From Stutzerimonas stutzeri (GTDB lineage Bacteria; Pseudomonadota; Gammaproteobacteria; Pseudomonadales; Pseudomonadaceae): a DNA stretch of 64,000 nt. The DNA is taken from contig NZ_POUL01000007.1 of assembly GCF_002890895.1 (NCBI RefSeq), forward strand, positions 1 through 64,000, in the 5' to 3' direction. The notes under the pieces were generated by a model. It had not been told where the DNA came from. It worked only from the letters and a program-made list of their open reading frames with translations, and searched no databases. Shown piece after piece: positions 20,543 through 28,681 of this stretch (position 1 is the first letter of the stretch; every line of letters begins with the position of its first letter). The translations under genes and the position numbers were made by a program.

Positions 20543-20989
20543 ATGCCGAATCTGGAACTGCGCCCCGTCACCCAGGCCGACTACAGCGCCTGGCTGTCAC
20601 TCTGGCAGAGCTACCAACGCTTCTATGAAACCGAAATCGCAGCGCAGATCAGCCAGGTCACCTGGCAACGCTTTCTAGATCCTGACGAGCCCATGCACGC
20701 CGCCCTGGCGTGGCGCGGCGCGCAGGCCGTTGGGCTCGTGCATTTTATCTATCACCGCTCATGCTGGACGACGGCTGATTATTGCTACCTGCAGGACCTG
20801 TTCGTCGATGATGCACTTCGTCGTACAGGCGTCGGTCGCGCACTGATCGAACACGTCTATACCGCGGCGCATGTAGCTGGCGCCTCGCGGGTGCACTGGC
20901 TGACCCAGGAACACAACGCGACGGCCATGCAGCTTTACGAGCGGGTCGCTGAGCGGTCGGGCTTCGTTCAGTACCGCCGCATGCTCTAG
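20543..20989 (+). CDS. GNAT family N-acetyltransferase
   Basis: A 148-residue single-domain GNAT starting MPNLELRPVTQADYSAW. The acetyl-CoA loop is in LQDLFVDDALRRTGVGRALIEHVY (motif V/A split R-R-x-G-V-G). The C-terminal VHWLTQEHNATAMQLYERV is the usual motif B. Substrate unknown; polyamines would fit an analogy with PaiA, which is only suggestive. An earlier in-frame start at 20402 lies inside the PaiB-like gene and is rejected. The 23-bp gap indicates co-transcription. Confidence 0.92.
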   Translation: MPNLELRPVTQADYSAWLSLWQSYQRFYETEIAAQISQVTWQRFLDPDEPMHAALAWRGAQAVGLVHFIYHRSCWTTADYCYLQDLFVDDALRRTGVGRALIEHVYTAAHVAGASRVHWLTQEHNATAMQLYERVAERSGFVQYRRML

Positions 20990-21150
20990 CCGACATTGCC
21001 AGACGTCTTCCTGGCACAGGCGTCAGACATCATTACGATCGGTAATCGGACGACGGCTATTCGCCCCCTTGCGATGGGCTCAGGTATATTGCCGCCCGCT
21101 TCACGGGGCACGGCCTGTGCCTCGGGCATCACGACAAGGAAAGAAAAAGA

Positions 21151-21546
21151 ATGAAACTCAAACGTGCAGCGGGCCTGCTGGCGCTCTCGATCGCAGTGAG
21201 CGGCTGCTCTACCGCGACGTACTTCAAGCTGCCCGAGAACAGCAAAGTCTCGGTCTATGAGCGGCCGCAGCAATATTCGCAAGGGCTGGTCAAGACACGC
21301 CCGTTCTTCTGGACAGCAGCCGGCGGTATCCCCTACAAGCTGAGCAGCGACGACGGCGAACTGTTGCAGCAGGGTAAGTTGCGTGCGCGCTTCCGTGTCG
21401 CGTCTATCTTCTGGCCGCCGGGCGGCATCATCTATTGGCCGATGGGCTTCGGTCAGCGCTGCTATGACCTGACCGGCGCCGCGCCGCTCAGCTGCACTCA
21501 GGGCGACCTGAAGGATCTTCGAAGCCAGCGCCGTCTCGACCGCTAG
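21151..21546 (+). CDS. Predicted lipoprotein of unknown function
   Basis: A 131-residue lipoprotein with signal MKLKRAAGLLALSIAVSGC and lipid-attachment Cys19. The mature part is beta-rich and has the unusual hydrophobic aromatic stretch ASIFWPPGGIIYWPMGF, plus a Cys pair (CYDLTGAAPLSC) that could form a disulfide. I do not recognise the family. A purine-rich AAGGAAAGAAAAAG precedes the ATG. It is monocistronic, with a GC hairpin (21571-21588) after it. Confidence 0.75.
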   Translation: MKLKRAAGLLALSIAVSGCSTATYFKLPENSKVSVYERPQQYSQGLVKTRPFFWTAAGGIPYKLSSDDGELLQQGKLRARFRVASIFWPPGGIIYWPMGFGQRCYDLTGAAPLSCTQGDLKDLRSQRRLDR

Positions 21547-21570
21547 GCTTCGGCGACGCATCGCCCCGGC

Positions 21571-21588
21571 ACACACCGGGGAGGTGCT
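21571..21588. terminator. GC hairpin between convergent genes
   Basis: CCCCGG, six-base loop, CCGGGG just past the lipoprotein stop and before the convergent sbtB stop. There is no T-run on either side, so it would be a weak or Rho-assisted end at best. Confidence 0.35.
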
Positions 21589-21628
21589 CGATCCAGCCGT
21601 CGACCCGCGAACACGCGCATCAAATCGT

Positions 21629-21931
21629 CTAAAACTTTTCCGGCCGCAGCACTTCGACCTCAGCCAGGTAGCAGACCATGGCGAAGTTATCGTAGTAGCG
21701 AACCTGCAGGTGCTCAGCGATGCGCTCGGCGAGTTCGCGGTTGCAGATGATCTCCAACCGGATATTGCTCTCGGTGTCCCACTCGGCACTGCGCACGCCG
21801 CGACTGCCGCGGCCGCGCGCTTCGGACAGGGTCCAGCCCGGTGCGCCGAGGTGGTCGAGATCGGCCACCAGTTTCTTTTCCAGTGCTGCTTCGCAGATCA
21901 CGGTAAGCAGCGTTCGGGTCGCAGTCGTCAT
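21629..21931 (-). CDS. sbtB: SbtB-like PII-family signalling protein
   Basis: A 100-residue ferredoxin-like PII relative encoded 1 bp after sbtA. The T-loop/beta region GRGSRGVRSAEWDTESNIRLEI matches the SbtB type (glycine-rich GSRGVR). In cyanobacteria SbtB binds adenyl nucleotides and controls SbtA. Here the C-terminal redox hairpin with paired Cys of cyanobacterial SbtB is absent. The tight pairing with sbtA is the main support; DUF3240-type naming is an alternative. Confidence 0.85.
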   Translation of the reverse strand: MTTATRTLLTVICEAALEKKLVADLDHLGAPGWTLSEARGRGSRGVRSAEWDTESNIRLEIICNRELAERIAEHLQVRYYDNFAMVCYLAEVEVLRPEKF

Positions 21932-21932
21932 G

Positions 21933-22874
21933 TCAAAGTCCCCAGGCGATCAAGGTTTCGGCCAGCGCGAGATACAGCGGAATACCAATCAGGATGTTGA
22001 ACGGAAAGGTAATCCCCAACGACGCCGTCAACGACAGCGAGGGATTGGCTTCCGGCAATGCCAGGCGCATGGCGGCCGGCACGGCGATATAGGAAGCACT
22101 GGCAGCCAGCGTAGCGAGCATCGCAGTGCCGCCGAGCGACAGGCCCATCAGCCGAGCCAGCAATGCACCGATCACCGCGCCAATCAGCGGCATGCCAAGA
22201 CCAAACACCGCCAGACGCAGGCCATAGCGCTTCAATGAACCCATCTGGCCGGAGGCGATAAGCCCCATCTCCAACAGAAAAAGCGCCAGCACCGGCTTGA
22301 ACATGCTGGTGTAGAACGGTTCAAGCGGCTTGATGCCTTCCTTGCCCGCGATGGCGCCAATGATCAAACCGCCCAGCAGCAGCATGATGCTCTTGCCCAG
22401 GAAGATCTCGCGCCCCAGCTCCTTCCAATGGGTATCGCGGCTGATGCCCTTGGCGAGGATGATGCCGATGAGAATCGCCGGGATTTCAAGAATAGCCACG
22501 AACAGCGGCATGTAGCTCTCGAAGGCAATCTTGTTGGCCAGCAGAAAGGCGACCACCACGGCAAAGGTACCGGCACTGACCGAACCGTAGTGCGCCGCGA
22601 CGCTGGCCGAGTCGACGCGAGAAAAGCCCAGCAGGCGCAGCAACGGAAACGCCAGCAGCGGCAGCATACAGCCAAGCAGCAGGACCAACGCCGACTGGCC
22701 CAGCAGTGCCGCACTGGCCTGCTCGGCCAGCTCGACGCCGCCGTGCAGACCGATGGCCAGCAGCAGCAGGATGGACAGCGTTTCGTACAACGCCGGTGGC
22801 AGTTTCAACTCACTCTTCACCAACCCGGCAAACAGGCCGAACAGGAAGAACAGCACTACTGGGTCGAGCCCCAT
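21933..22874 (-). CDS. sbtA: SbtA-type sodium-dependent bicarbonate transporter
   Basis: A 313-residue membrane protein with about ten hydrophobic segments in two repeats. It starts MGLDPVVLFFLFGLFAGLVKSEL and includes SVAAHYGSVSAGTFAVVVAFL and LATLAASASYIAVPAAMRLALPEANP, hallmarks of the SbtA (DUF897) family. In cyanobacteria SbtA takes up HCO3- with Na+. A good ribosome site (GGGAGGT) precedes the ATG. It is co-transcribed with sbtB. Family members in heterotrophs are not well characterised, so the substrate is inferred. Confidence 0.92.
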   Translation of the reverse strand: MGLDPVVLFFLFGLFAGLVKSELKLPPALYETLSILLLLAIGLHGGVELAEQASAALLGQSALVLLLGCMLPLLAFPLLRLLGFSRVDSASVAAHYGSVSAGTFAVVVAFLLANKIAFESYMPLFVAILEIPAILIGIILAKGISRDTHWKELGREIFLGKSIMLLLGGLIIGAIAGKEGIKPLEPFYTSMFKPVLALFLLEMGLIASGQMGSLKRYGLRLAVFGLGMPLIGAVIGALLARLMGLSLGGTAMLATLAASASYIAVPAAMRLALPEANPSLSLTASLGITFPFNILIGIPLYLALAETLIAWGL

Positions 22875-22902
22875 CGATACCTCCCGGATGCGTTAAACAG
22901 GC

Positions 22903-22927
22903 AAAAAAAGGGAGCCTTTCGGCTCCC
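22903..22927 (-). terminator. Rho-independent terminator of pycA-pycB
   Basis: On the minus strand the sequence is GGGAGCC-GAAA-GGCTCCC followed by seven T. The 7-bp GC-rich stem with a GAAA tetraloop and T-run is a textbook terminator. It sits 14 bp beyond the pycB stop and ends pyc transcripts before sbtA begins. Confidence 0.92.
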
Positions 22928-22940
22928 TGGCGACAATTGC

Positions 22941-24758
22941 TTAGGCCTCGATCTCGATCAAAAGATCGCCGGGCGTCACCCGATCACCCTTAGCCACATG
23001 CACCGCTTTCACCTTACCTGCAATCGGAGCCTGAATCTCGGTTTCCATCTTCATCGCTTCGCTGATCAGCACGGCCTGGCCGGCCTTGACCGTGTCGCCT
23101 TCCTTGACCAGCACATCCACGACATTGCCCGGCATGCTGGTGCTGACGTCGCCTGGACCATTGGCCTGCTTGCGCTGACCACCGCTGCCGCTACCGACAA
23201 AGTTGTTCAACGGCTCGAAGACCACCTCTTCCGGCATGCCGTCGATGGAGAGGAAGAAATGTCGCTTGCCCTCGCCTTTGACGCCTACGCCGGTGATGTC
23301 GACGCGGTAGGTCTCGCCGTGGACGTCGATGACGAATTCGGTGGGCACGCCTTCGCCGCTGGCCGCGGTCGCCGTGCTGCCGTCGGGAATTGGTAGCAGT
23401 ACCTCCGGTTGCAGGGTGCCGGCCTCGCGCTCCTCGAGGAACTTGCGCCCGATGTCGGGGAACATGGCGTAGGTCAGCACGTCCTCTTCGCTATGAGCCA
23501 GCGCACCGATTTCCTGGCGCAGCTTGTCCAGTTCCGGCTTGATCAGGTCGGCCGGACGCACCTCGATGATTTCTTCGCCGCCGATGGCCTGGCGCTGCAG
23601 TTTGGTGTCGATGGCGCCCGGCGCTTTGCCGTAGCGGCCCTGCAGGTAGAGTTTCACCTCGTTAGTGATGGTCTTGTAGCGCTCGCCCGCCAGTACGTTG
23701 AAGAACGCCTGGGTACCGACGATCTGCGAGGTCGGGGTAACCAGCGGCGGATAGCCCAGATCCTTGCGCACGCGAGGGATTTCGGCGAGCACTTCGTTCA
23801 TGCGGTTGAGAGCACCCTGTTCCTTGAGCTGGTTGGCTAGGTTGGAAATCATCCCGCCCGGAACCTGATTGACCTGCACGCGGGTATCGACACCGGTGAA
23901 TTCGCTCTCAAACTGGTGGTATTTCTTGCGCACCGCATGGAAGTACAGGCCGATCTCCTGGATCAGTTCCAAGTCGAGACCAGTGTCATAGGGCGTGCCG
24001 CGCAGGGCGGCAACCATGGACTCGGTGCCTGGGTGGCTGGTGCCCCAAGCCATGGAAGAAATCGCCGTGTCGATGTGATCGGCGCCGTTCTCGATGGCCT
24101 TGAGCTGACACATGCTGGCCACACCAGCGGTGTCATGGGAGTGGATGAACACCGGCAGGTCGATTTCGGCTTTCAGCGCGCGCACCAGATCGCCGGTGGC
24201 AAACGGGGTGAGCAGACCCGCCATGTCCTTGATCGCGATGGAGTCGACGCCCATGTCGCGCATCGCCCGGCCTTGCTCGACGAACAGCTCGACGGTGTGA
24301 ACGGGGCTCGTGGTGTAGGCGATGGTGCCCTGGGCATGCTTGCCGGTCTTCTTCACCGCCCGGATGGCGGTTTCGAGGTTACGCACATCATTCATTGCAT
24401 CGAAGATACGAAACACGTCGATGCCGTTGTCTGCGGCCTTGGCACAGAAGGCCTCGACCACATCGTCGGCGTAGTGCCGGTAGCCGAGCAGATTCTGCCC
24501 GCGCAGCAGCATCTGCAGGCGCGTGTTGGGCAGCGCCGCCTTGAGCTGGCGCAAGCGCTCCCAAGGGTCTTCCTTGAGGAAGCGCACGCAGGCGTCGAAC
24601 GTCGCGCCGCCCCAGACTTCCAGCGACCAGTAACCGACGCGGTCGAGCTTGTCGCAGATCGGCAACATGTCTTCGGTGCGCATGCGGGTGGCGATCAGCG
24701 ACTGGTGGGCGTCACGCAGGATGGTGTCGGTAACGGTGATTTTTTTCTGAGCAGTCAT
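22941..24758 (-). CDS. pycB: Pyruvate carboxylase subunit B (carboxyltransferase plus biotin carrier; OadA-like)
   Basis: The carboxyltransferase half of a two-subunit anaplerotic pyruvate carboxylase making oxaloacetate. The start at MTAQKKITVTDTILRDAHQSL gives 605 residues; five extra in-frame codons upstream are unlikely. The HMGL-like domain occupies about 5-300 with catalytic TILRDAHQSL. The conserved carboxylase region follows, then a linker rich in Gly/Ser (VGSGSGGQRK), and the biotinyl domain with Lys near 569 in SEAMKMETE. Some databases call it oxaloacetate decarboxylase alpha, but no membrane beta/gamma subunits are present. It follows pycA by 11 bp. Confidence 0.95.
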   Translation of the reverse strand: MTAQKKITVTDTILRDAHQSLIATRMRTEDMLPICDKLDRVGYWSLEVWGGATFDACVRFLKEDPWERLRQLKAALPNTRLQMLLRGQNLLGYRHYADDVVEAFCAKAADNGIDVFRIFDAMNDVRNLETAIRAVKKTGKHAQGTIAYTTSPVHTVELFVEQGRAMRDMGVDSIAIKDMAGLLTPFATGDLVRALKAEIDLPVFIHSHDTAGVASMCQLKAIENGADHIDTAISSMAWGTSHPGTESMVAALRGTPYDTGLDLELIQEIGLYFHAVRKKYHQFESEFTGVDTRVQVNQVPGGMISNLANQLKEQGALNRMNEVLAEIPRVRKDLGYPPLVTPTSQIVGTQAFFNVLAGERYKTITNEVKLYLQGRYGKAPGAIDTKLQRQAIGGEEIIEVRPADLIKPELDKLRQEIGALAHSEEDVLTYAMFPDIGRKFLEEREAGTLQPEVLLPIPDGSTATAASGEGVPTEFVIDVHGETYRVDITGVGVKGEGKRHFFLSIDGMPEEVVFEPLNNFVGSGSGGQRKQANGPGDVSTSMPGNVVDVLVKEGDTVKAGQAVLISEAMKMETEIQAPIAGKVKAVHVAKGDRVTPGDLLIEIEA

Positions 24759-24769
24759 GGGTTCGTTCC

Positions 24770-26185
24770 TCACAGGCCTGCGTGGGCGGCGATGGCGGCG
24801 GCGATGGCCAGGGCCAGTTCGCCCGGCTTGCGTTTGATCGAGTAGTTCAGCAGTTCCGGATGGTTATCGACGAAGCTGGTATTGAACTGCCCGCTGCGGA
24901 AATCCGGATTTTCGAGAATCTTCTGGTAGTAGCTGGCGGTGGTTTTCACGCCCTGCACGCGCATGTCGTCCAGCGCGCGAGAGCCACGCGCCAGCGCCTC
25001 TTCCCAGGTCAGCGCCCAGACGATCAGCTTCAGGCACATGGAGTCATAGTAGGGCGGAATGGTGTAACCGGTGTAGATCGCCGTATCGGTGCGCACGCCC
25101 GGCCCGCCGGGGGCGTAGTAACGCGTGATCTTGCCGAAGCACGGCAGGAAATTGTTGCGCGGCTCCTCGGCGTTGATCCGAAACTGCAGGGCGAAGCCGC
25201 GATACTGGATGTCTTCCTGCTTCACCGAGAGCGGCAGGCCGGAGGCGATGCGGATCTGCTCACGGACAATGTCAATGCCGGTGATTTCCTCGGTGATGGT
25301 GTGTTCCACCTGCACCCGGGTATTCATTTCCATGAAGTACACCTCGCCATCGGCGAGCAGGAACTCCACGGTACCGGCGTTCTCATAACCCACCGCTTTG
25401 GCCGCGCGCACCGCCAGGTCGCCGATGTAGGCGCGCTGTTCCGGGGTGAGCTGTGGGCTCGGGGCGATCTCGATGAGCTTCTGGTTGCGGCGCTGAATCG
25501 AGCAATCGCGCTCGAACAGGTGCACGGTGTTGCCGAACGAGTCGGCAAGAATCTGCGCCTCGATGTGCTTGGGCTCGACGATGCACTTTTCGAGGAACAC
25601 ATCGGCGGAACCGAAGGCCTTGGTCGCCTCGGAGATCACCCGTGGATAGGCCTGGGCCAACTCGTCCCGCGAGTTGCAGCGGCGAATGCCGCGGCCGCCA
25701 CCACCGGAGGTTGCCTTGAGCATTACGGGATAGCCGATACCATCAGCCGCTGCCAGCGCCTCCTCCACATTCGCGACGTTGCCTTCGGTGCCCGGCGTGA
25801 CCGGCACACCGGCCTTGATCATGCTGCGCCGCGCCTCGGTCTTGTCGCCCATGCGGCGAATCACTTCGGCGCTCGGGCCGACAAAGCGGATACCACGCTC
25901 GGCGCAGATTTCCGCCAGTTCGGCGTTCTCGGACAGAAACCCATAGCCGGGATGCAGGGCATCACAGCCCGTTTCTACCGCCAGGTTCACCAGCTTGCGC
26001 GGGTTGAGGTAACCGGCAAGTGGGTCGTCGCCAATGAAATGAGCCTCGTCAGCGCGTTTGACATGCAGGGCATGGCGGTCGGGCTCGGCGAACACCGCCA
26101 CCGAGCGCACGCCCATTTCGGCACAGGCCCGCACGATGCGGACGGCAATTTCACCGCGGTTAGCGATCAGCAGCTTCTTGATCAC
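24770..26185 (-). CDS. pycA: Pyruvate carboxylase subunit A (biotin carboxylase)
   Basis: ATP-dependent carboxylation of the biotin on PycB. The start is GTG at 26185 (MIKKLLIANRGEIAVRIVRAC), giving 471 residues, as in Pseudomonas; the frame is open further upstream but only from there does it match the family. The N-terminal preATP-grasp, the glycine-rich ATP loop KATSGGGGRGIRRC and the catalytic region MEMNTRVQVEH are clear. It is first in the operon and divergent from the LysR gene. Confidence 0.95.
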   Translation of the reverse strand: MIKKLLIANRGEIAVRIVRACAEMGVRSVAVFAEPDRHALHVKRADEAHFIGDDPLAGYLNPRKLVNLAVETGCDALHPGYGFLSENAELAEICAERGIRFVGPSAEVIRRMGDKTEARRSMIKAGVPVTPGTEGNVANVEEALAAADGIGYPVMLKATSGGGGRGIRRCNSRDELAQAYPRVISEATKAFGSADVFLEKCIVEPKHIEAQILADSFGNTVHLFERDCSIQRRNQKLIEIAPSPQLTPEQRAYIGDLAVRAAKAVGYENAGTVEFLLADGEVYFMEMNTRVQVEHTITEEITGIDIVREQIRIASGLPLSVKQEDIQYRGFALQFRINAEEPRNNFLPCFGKITRYYAPGGPGVRTDTAIYTGYTIPPYYDSMCLKLIVWALTWEEALARGSRALDDMRVQGVKTTASYYQKILENPDFRSGQFNTSFVDNHPELLNYSIKRKPGELALAIAAAIAAHAGL

Positions 26186-26315
26186 GCTGTCATTCCCTCG
26201 GTCGATGAGCAGAAGGCCGCCGGGTGGGGCCACGTCACGCCTGCACATCGTGCAGGCCTATAAACCCTACGCCTGCCGGTACGATTACTGAAAATGAATA
26301 ATAGTTTGACCTTGG

Positions 26316-26331
26316 ATAAGTAATTACTTAT
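26316..26331. promoter_or_regulatory. Perfect 16-bp palindrome ATAAGTAATTACTTAT, candidate PycR operator
   Basis: A perfect AT-rich palindrome lies in the 235 bp between pycA and the divergent LysR gene, about 130 bp upstream of the pycA start and 90 bp upstream of pycR. It contains the T-N11-A geometry of LysR sites. A lone palindrome in a strongly divergent LysR promoter is the expected position for an operator. Binding is not shown. Confidence 0.6.
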
Positions 26332-26420
26332 ACGTCCAGCCAGGGCTGGGATAGGAAGGCTTGAACGGCTCTTTCATTCAAGACAGATGCAGCAGACCAC
26401 AGACAAGAGCGGCGGCAGCG

Positions 26421-27383
26421 ATGCGAAAAAGCATGATGCGGATAACCTTGCGCCAGCTGCAGGTGTTCCGGGCGGTATGTGAAAGTCGCTCTTACAGCCG
26501 AGCAGCAGAAGAGATGGCGCTGACCCAGCCAGCGGTGAGCTTGCAGATTCGCCAACTCGAGGAGCTGATCGGTCAGCCCCTGTTCGAGTATCTGGGCAAA
26601 AAACTCTATCTGACGGCAGCAGCCGAAGCGCTCCAGCGCGCCAGCACCGACATCTTTGGACGCCTGGACAGCCTGGACATGCAGCTGTCCGACATGCAGG
26701 GCTCGCTACAGGGCCAGCTGAATCTCGCGGTCGAGTCGAGCGCGAAATACGTCACGCCGCACCTGTTTGCCGCCTTCAAACGAAAGCATCCGGAGGTCAG
26801 CCTGGAGCTGGTCGTGGTCAACCACGCGCAGGCGGTCAAACGCCTGTCGATCAGCCGTGACGACCTGCTGATCATGTCGCAGGTGCCGACCGACATGGAC
26901 CTTGAATTTCTGCCGTTCCTGAACAACCCGATCGTGGCGGTCGCACCGACCGACCATCCGTTGAGCCAGGCAGACACGCTGAGTTTGCAGGACCTGACCG
27001 CCTATCCGCTGCTGATCCGAGAGCCCGGCTCAGGCACCCGCAAGGCGGGCGAAGATTACCTGCGTCAAAAGCGTGCGCATTTTGCTCAGGCCATTCAGGT
27101 GGCGTCGCTGGATGCCCTGCGCGAGGCCGTGGTGGCAGGGCTTGGCGTAGCGCTGATGCCGCGCCATGCGGTTCATCTGGAACTGGCTCATGGCCTGCTG
27201 CGAGAGCTGCCGGTTCAGGAGCTCCCGCTGTACCGCAGCTGGTGCGTGGTGCATCCGCGGGGCAAGCGGCTGAGCCCGGTGGCTCAGGCGTTCTTCTCGT
27301 TTATCCGTGAAGAACGCGCCCAGATCAGTGCCCTAGCTGCGCGCTTTGATGGCGCACAGGCAAACCCTCAAGCAGCGGGCTGA
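26421..27383 (+). CDS. pycR: LysR-family transcriptional regulator next to pyruvate carboxylase (PycR type)
   Basis: A LysR regulator with N-terminal winged helix (TLRQLQVFRAVCESRSYSRAAEEM, split between residues 8 and 35) and a periplasmic-binding-like effector domain (about 95-300). The start at 26421 gives 320 residues; internal ATGs at 26433 and 26436 are equally possible. The divergent position beside pycA matches PycR of P. aeruginosa, a regulator linked to lipid metabolism and lung persistence. The effector is unknown. Its last 59 bp overlap a small gene on the other strand. Confidence 0.88.
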   Translation: MRKSMMRITLRQLQVFRAVCESRSYSRAAEEMALTQPAVSLQIRQLEELIGQPLFEYLGKKLYLTAAAEALQRASTDIFGRLDSLDMQLSDMQGSLQGQLNLAVESSAKYVTPHLFAAFKRKHPEVSLELVVVNHAQAVKRLSISRDDLLIMSQVPTDMDLEFLPFLNNPIVAVAPTDHPLSQADTLSLQDLTAYPLLIREPGSGTRKAGEDYLRQKRAHFAQAIQVASLDALREAVVAGLGVALMPRHAVHLELAHGLLRELPVQELPLYRSWCVVHPRGKRLSPVAQAFFSFIREERAQISALAARFDGAQANPQAAG

Positions 27384-27540
27384 CCATCAATAGATCGGGG
27401 AACTCCATCAGCTGCGCGTGCAGCTGGCGCTGCTCGTCGTAGCTTTCGATGGCGCGGCGGAAATGCATGCGGCGCTCGTCCTGTAGTTTGCGGCGGGCAC
27501 GGGCATCGAGGTTGACGTAGGCTTCACGGTGCTGGGACAT
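27325..27540 (-). CDS. Small basic hypothetical protein
   Basis: A 71-residue protein starting MSQHREAYVNLDARARRKLQDERRMHFRRAIESYDEQRQLHAQL. It is helical and highly charged, with no signal peptide. It resembles short Pseudomonas proteins seen next to pycR-type genes, but I cannot name a function. Its 3' end overlaps the 3' end of pycR by 59 bp, convergently. A purine-rich stretch lies just before its ATG. Expression is unproven. Confidence 0.6.
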   Translation of the reverse strand: MSQHREAYVNLDARARRKLQDERRMHFRRAIESYDEQRQLHAQLMEFPDLLMVSPLLEGLPVRHQSAQLGH

Positions 27541-27653
27541 GCGCGGTCTCCGGAACGGGTGTCGGGAGAACCCAGCATCTGAGGCCTGGGTGACGCTATG
27601 AGGTCAAACAGATGACGGAGCGATGAACACCGCTCGAACGGTCGACGGCACCG

Positions 27654-28520
27654 TCAGTCCTCGTGGTGCTTTGTCGACTTGGGCGACAGACGAAGGCTGC
27701 GCAAGCTGCGCTTGACGCTCTTGAGGTGGTTGACCAGGCTCGGTCCTCGCGCCATGGCGACGCCCATGGCCAGCACATCGATCACCACCAGATGGGCGAT
27801 CCGCGAGGTCAGCGGGGTGTAGATCTCAGTGTCTTCCTGAACGTCGATGGCCAGGTTGATCGTGGCCAGCTCGGCCAGCGGGGTCTGGCTCGGGCACAGG
27901 GTGATCAGCGTGGCGCCGGACTCGCGCACCACGTTGGCGGTAATCAGCAGATCCTTGGAGCGCCCCGACTGGGAGATACAGATCGCCACGTCGGTGGGTT
28001 TCAGCGTCACCGCCGACATCGCCTGCATGTGCGGATCGGAATAAGCCGCCGCGCTGAGCAGCAGGCGGAAGAACTTGTGCTGGGCATCGGTGGCCACTGC
28101 GCCGGACGCGCCAAAGCCGTAGAACTCCACTCGTTCAGCCTTCGCCATCGCCGCAACGGCGCGCTCCAGCGCATCGGAGTCAAGCTTCTCGCGCACTTCC
28201 ATCAAGGTATGCAGAGTGGTGTCGAAAATCTTCAGCGCAAAATCGGTGACCGAATCGTTCTCACTGATGGCGAACTGGCCAAAGCTGGCGCCGGCAGCGA
28301 GACTCTGCGCCAGCTTCAACTTGAGATCCTGAAAGCCCAGGCAACCGATGGCGCGGCAGAACCTCACGATGGTGGGCTCGCTGACCCCGACCGTATGGGC
28401 CAGATCGGCCATTGAGCTGTGCATCACGGCAGCCGGATCGAGGAGCACATGGTCGGCCACCTTGAGCTCCGACTTGCGTAACGAACTTCTCGATTGGGCA
28501 ATGTGTTGCAGCAGGTTCAC
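27654..28520 (-). CDS. MurR/RpiR-family repressor, HexR-like
   Basis: A 288-residue RpiR regulator: N-terminal HTH (LAHTVGVSEPTIVRFCRAIG, about 42-61) and a C-terminal SIS sugar-phosphate domain (GFGASGAVATDAQHKF and CISQSGRSKDLL). HexR proteins bind 2-keto-3-deoxy-6-phosphogluconate. It is divergent from zwf over 161 bp containing a strong HexR-type palindrome, so it most likely represses zwf and itself. Pseudomonas often carries two such paralogs; this one resembles the copy beside the second zwf rather than the edd-glk linked one, hence no symbol. Confidence 0.92.
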   Translation of the reverse strand: MNLLQHIAQSRSSLRKSELKVADHVLLDPAAVMHSSMADLAHTVGVSEPTIVRFCRAIGCLGFQDLKLKLAQSLAAGASFGQFAISENDSVTDFALKIFDTTLHTLMEVREKLDSDALERAVAAMAKAERVEFYGFGASGAVATDAQHKFFRLLLSAAAYSDPHMQAMSAVTLKPTDVAICISQSGRSKDLLITANVVRESGATLITLCPSQTPLAELATINLAIDVQEDTEIYTPLTSRIAHLVVIDVLAMGVAMARGPSLVNHLKSVKRSLRSLRLSPKSTKHHED

Positions 28521-28609
28521 GTGGGGGACTCGCTATGATCAAAACTCGGCAAGAATGGTCGAACGCTGCGGGTGTGCTCGCATCCGTCCAGCCGGCTGGG
28601 TTGTAGTGG

Positions 28610-28630
28610 GCTTGTAGTTATACTACAAGC
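28610..28630. promoter_or_regulatory. HexR-type operator between the RpiR repressor gene and zwf
   Basis: The core TGTAGTTATACTACA (28613-28627) fits the gammaproteobacterial HexR consensus TGTARTWWWAYTACA, as I recall it, at every position. The palindrome extends to 21 bp with 8-bp arms (GCTTGTAG and CTACAAGC) and a 5-bp centre. It is 52 bp upstream of the zwf start and about 90 bp upstream of the repressor gene, so it could shut both promoters. Confidence 0.8.
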
Positions 28631-28681
28631 TTCGCAGTATCGCCCACCTATCGAGTCTGTCCACCTTCTAGGAGTGACGCT

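Noticed and set aside
24782-26263. A 493-codon open frame on the plus strand opposite pycA
   Set aside because: Mirror of the pycA coding frame; composition is typical of antisense frames and no domain is recognisable.
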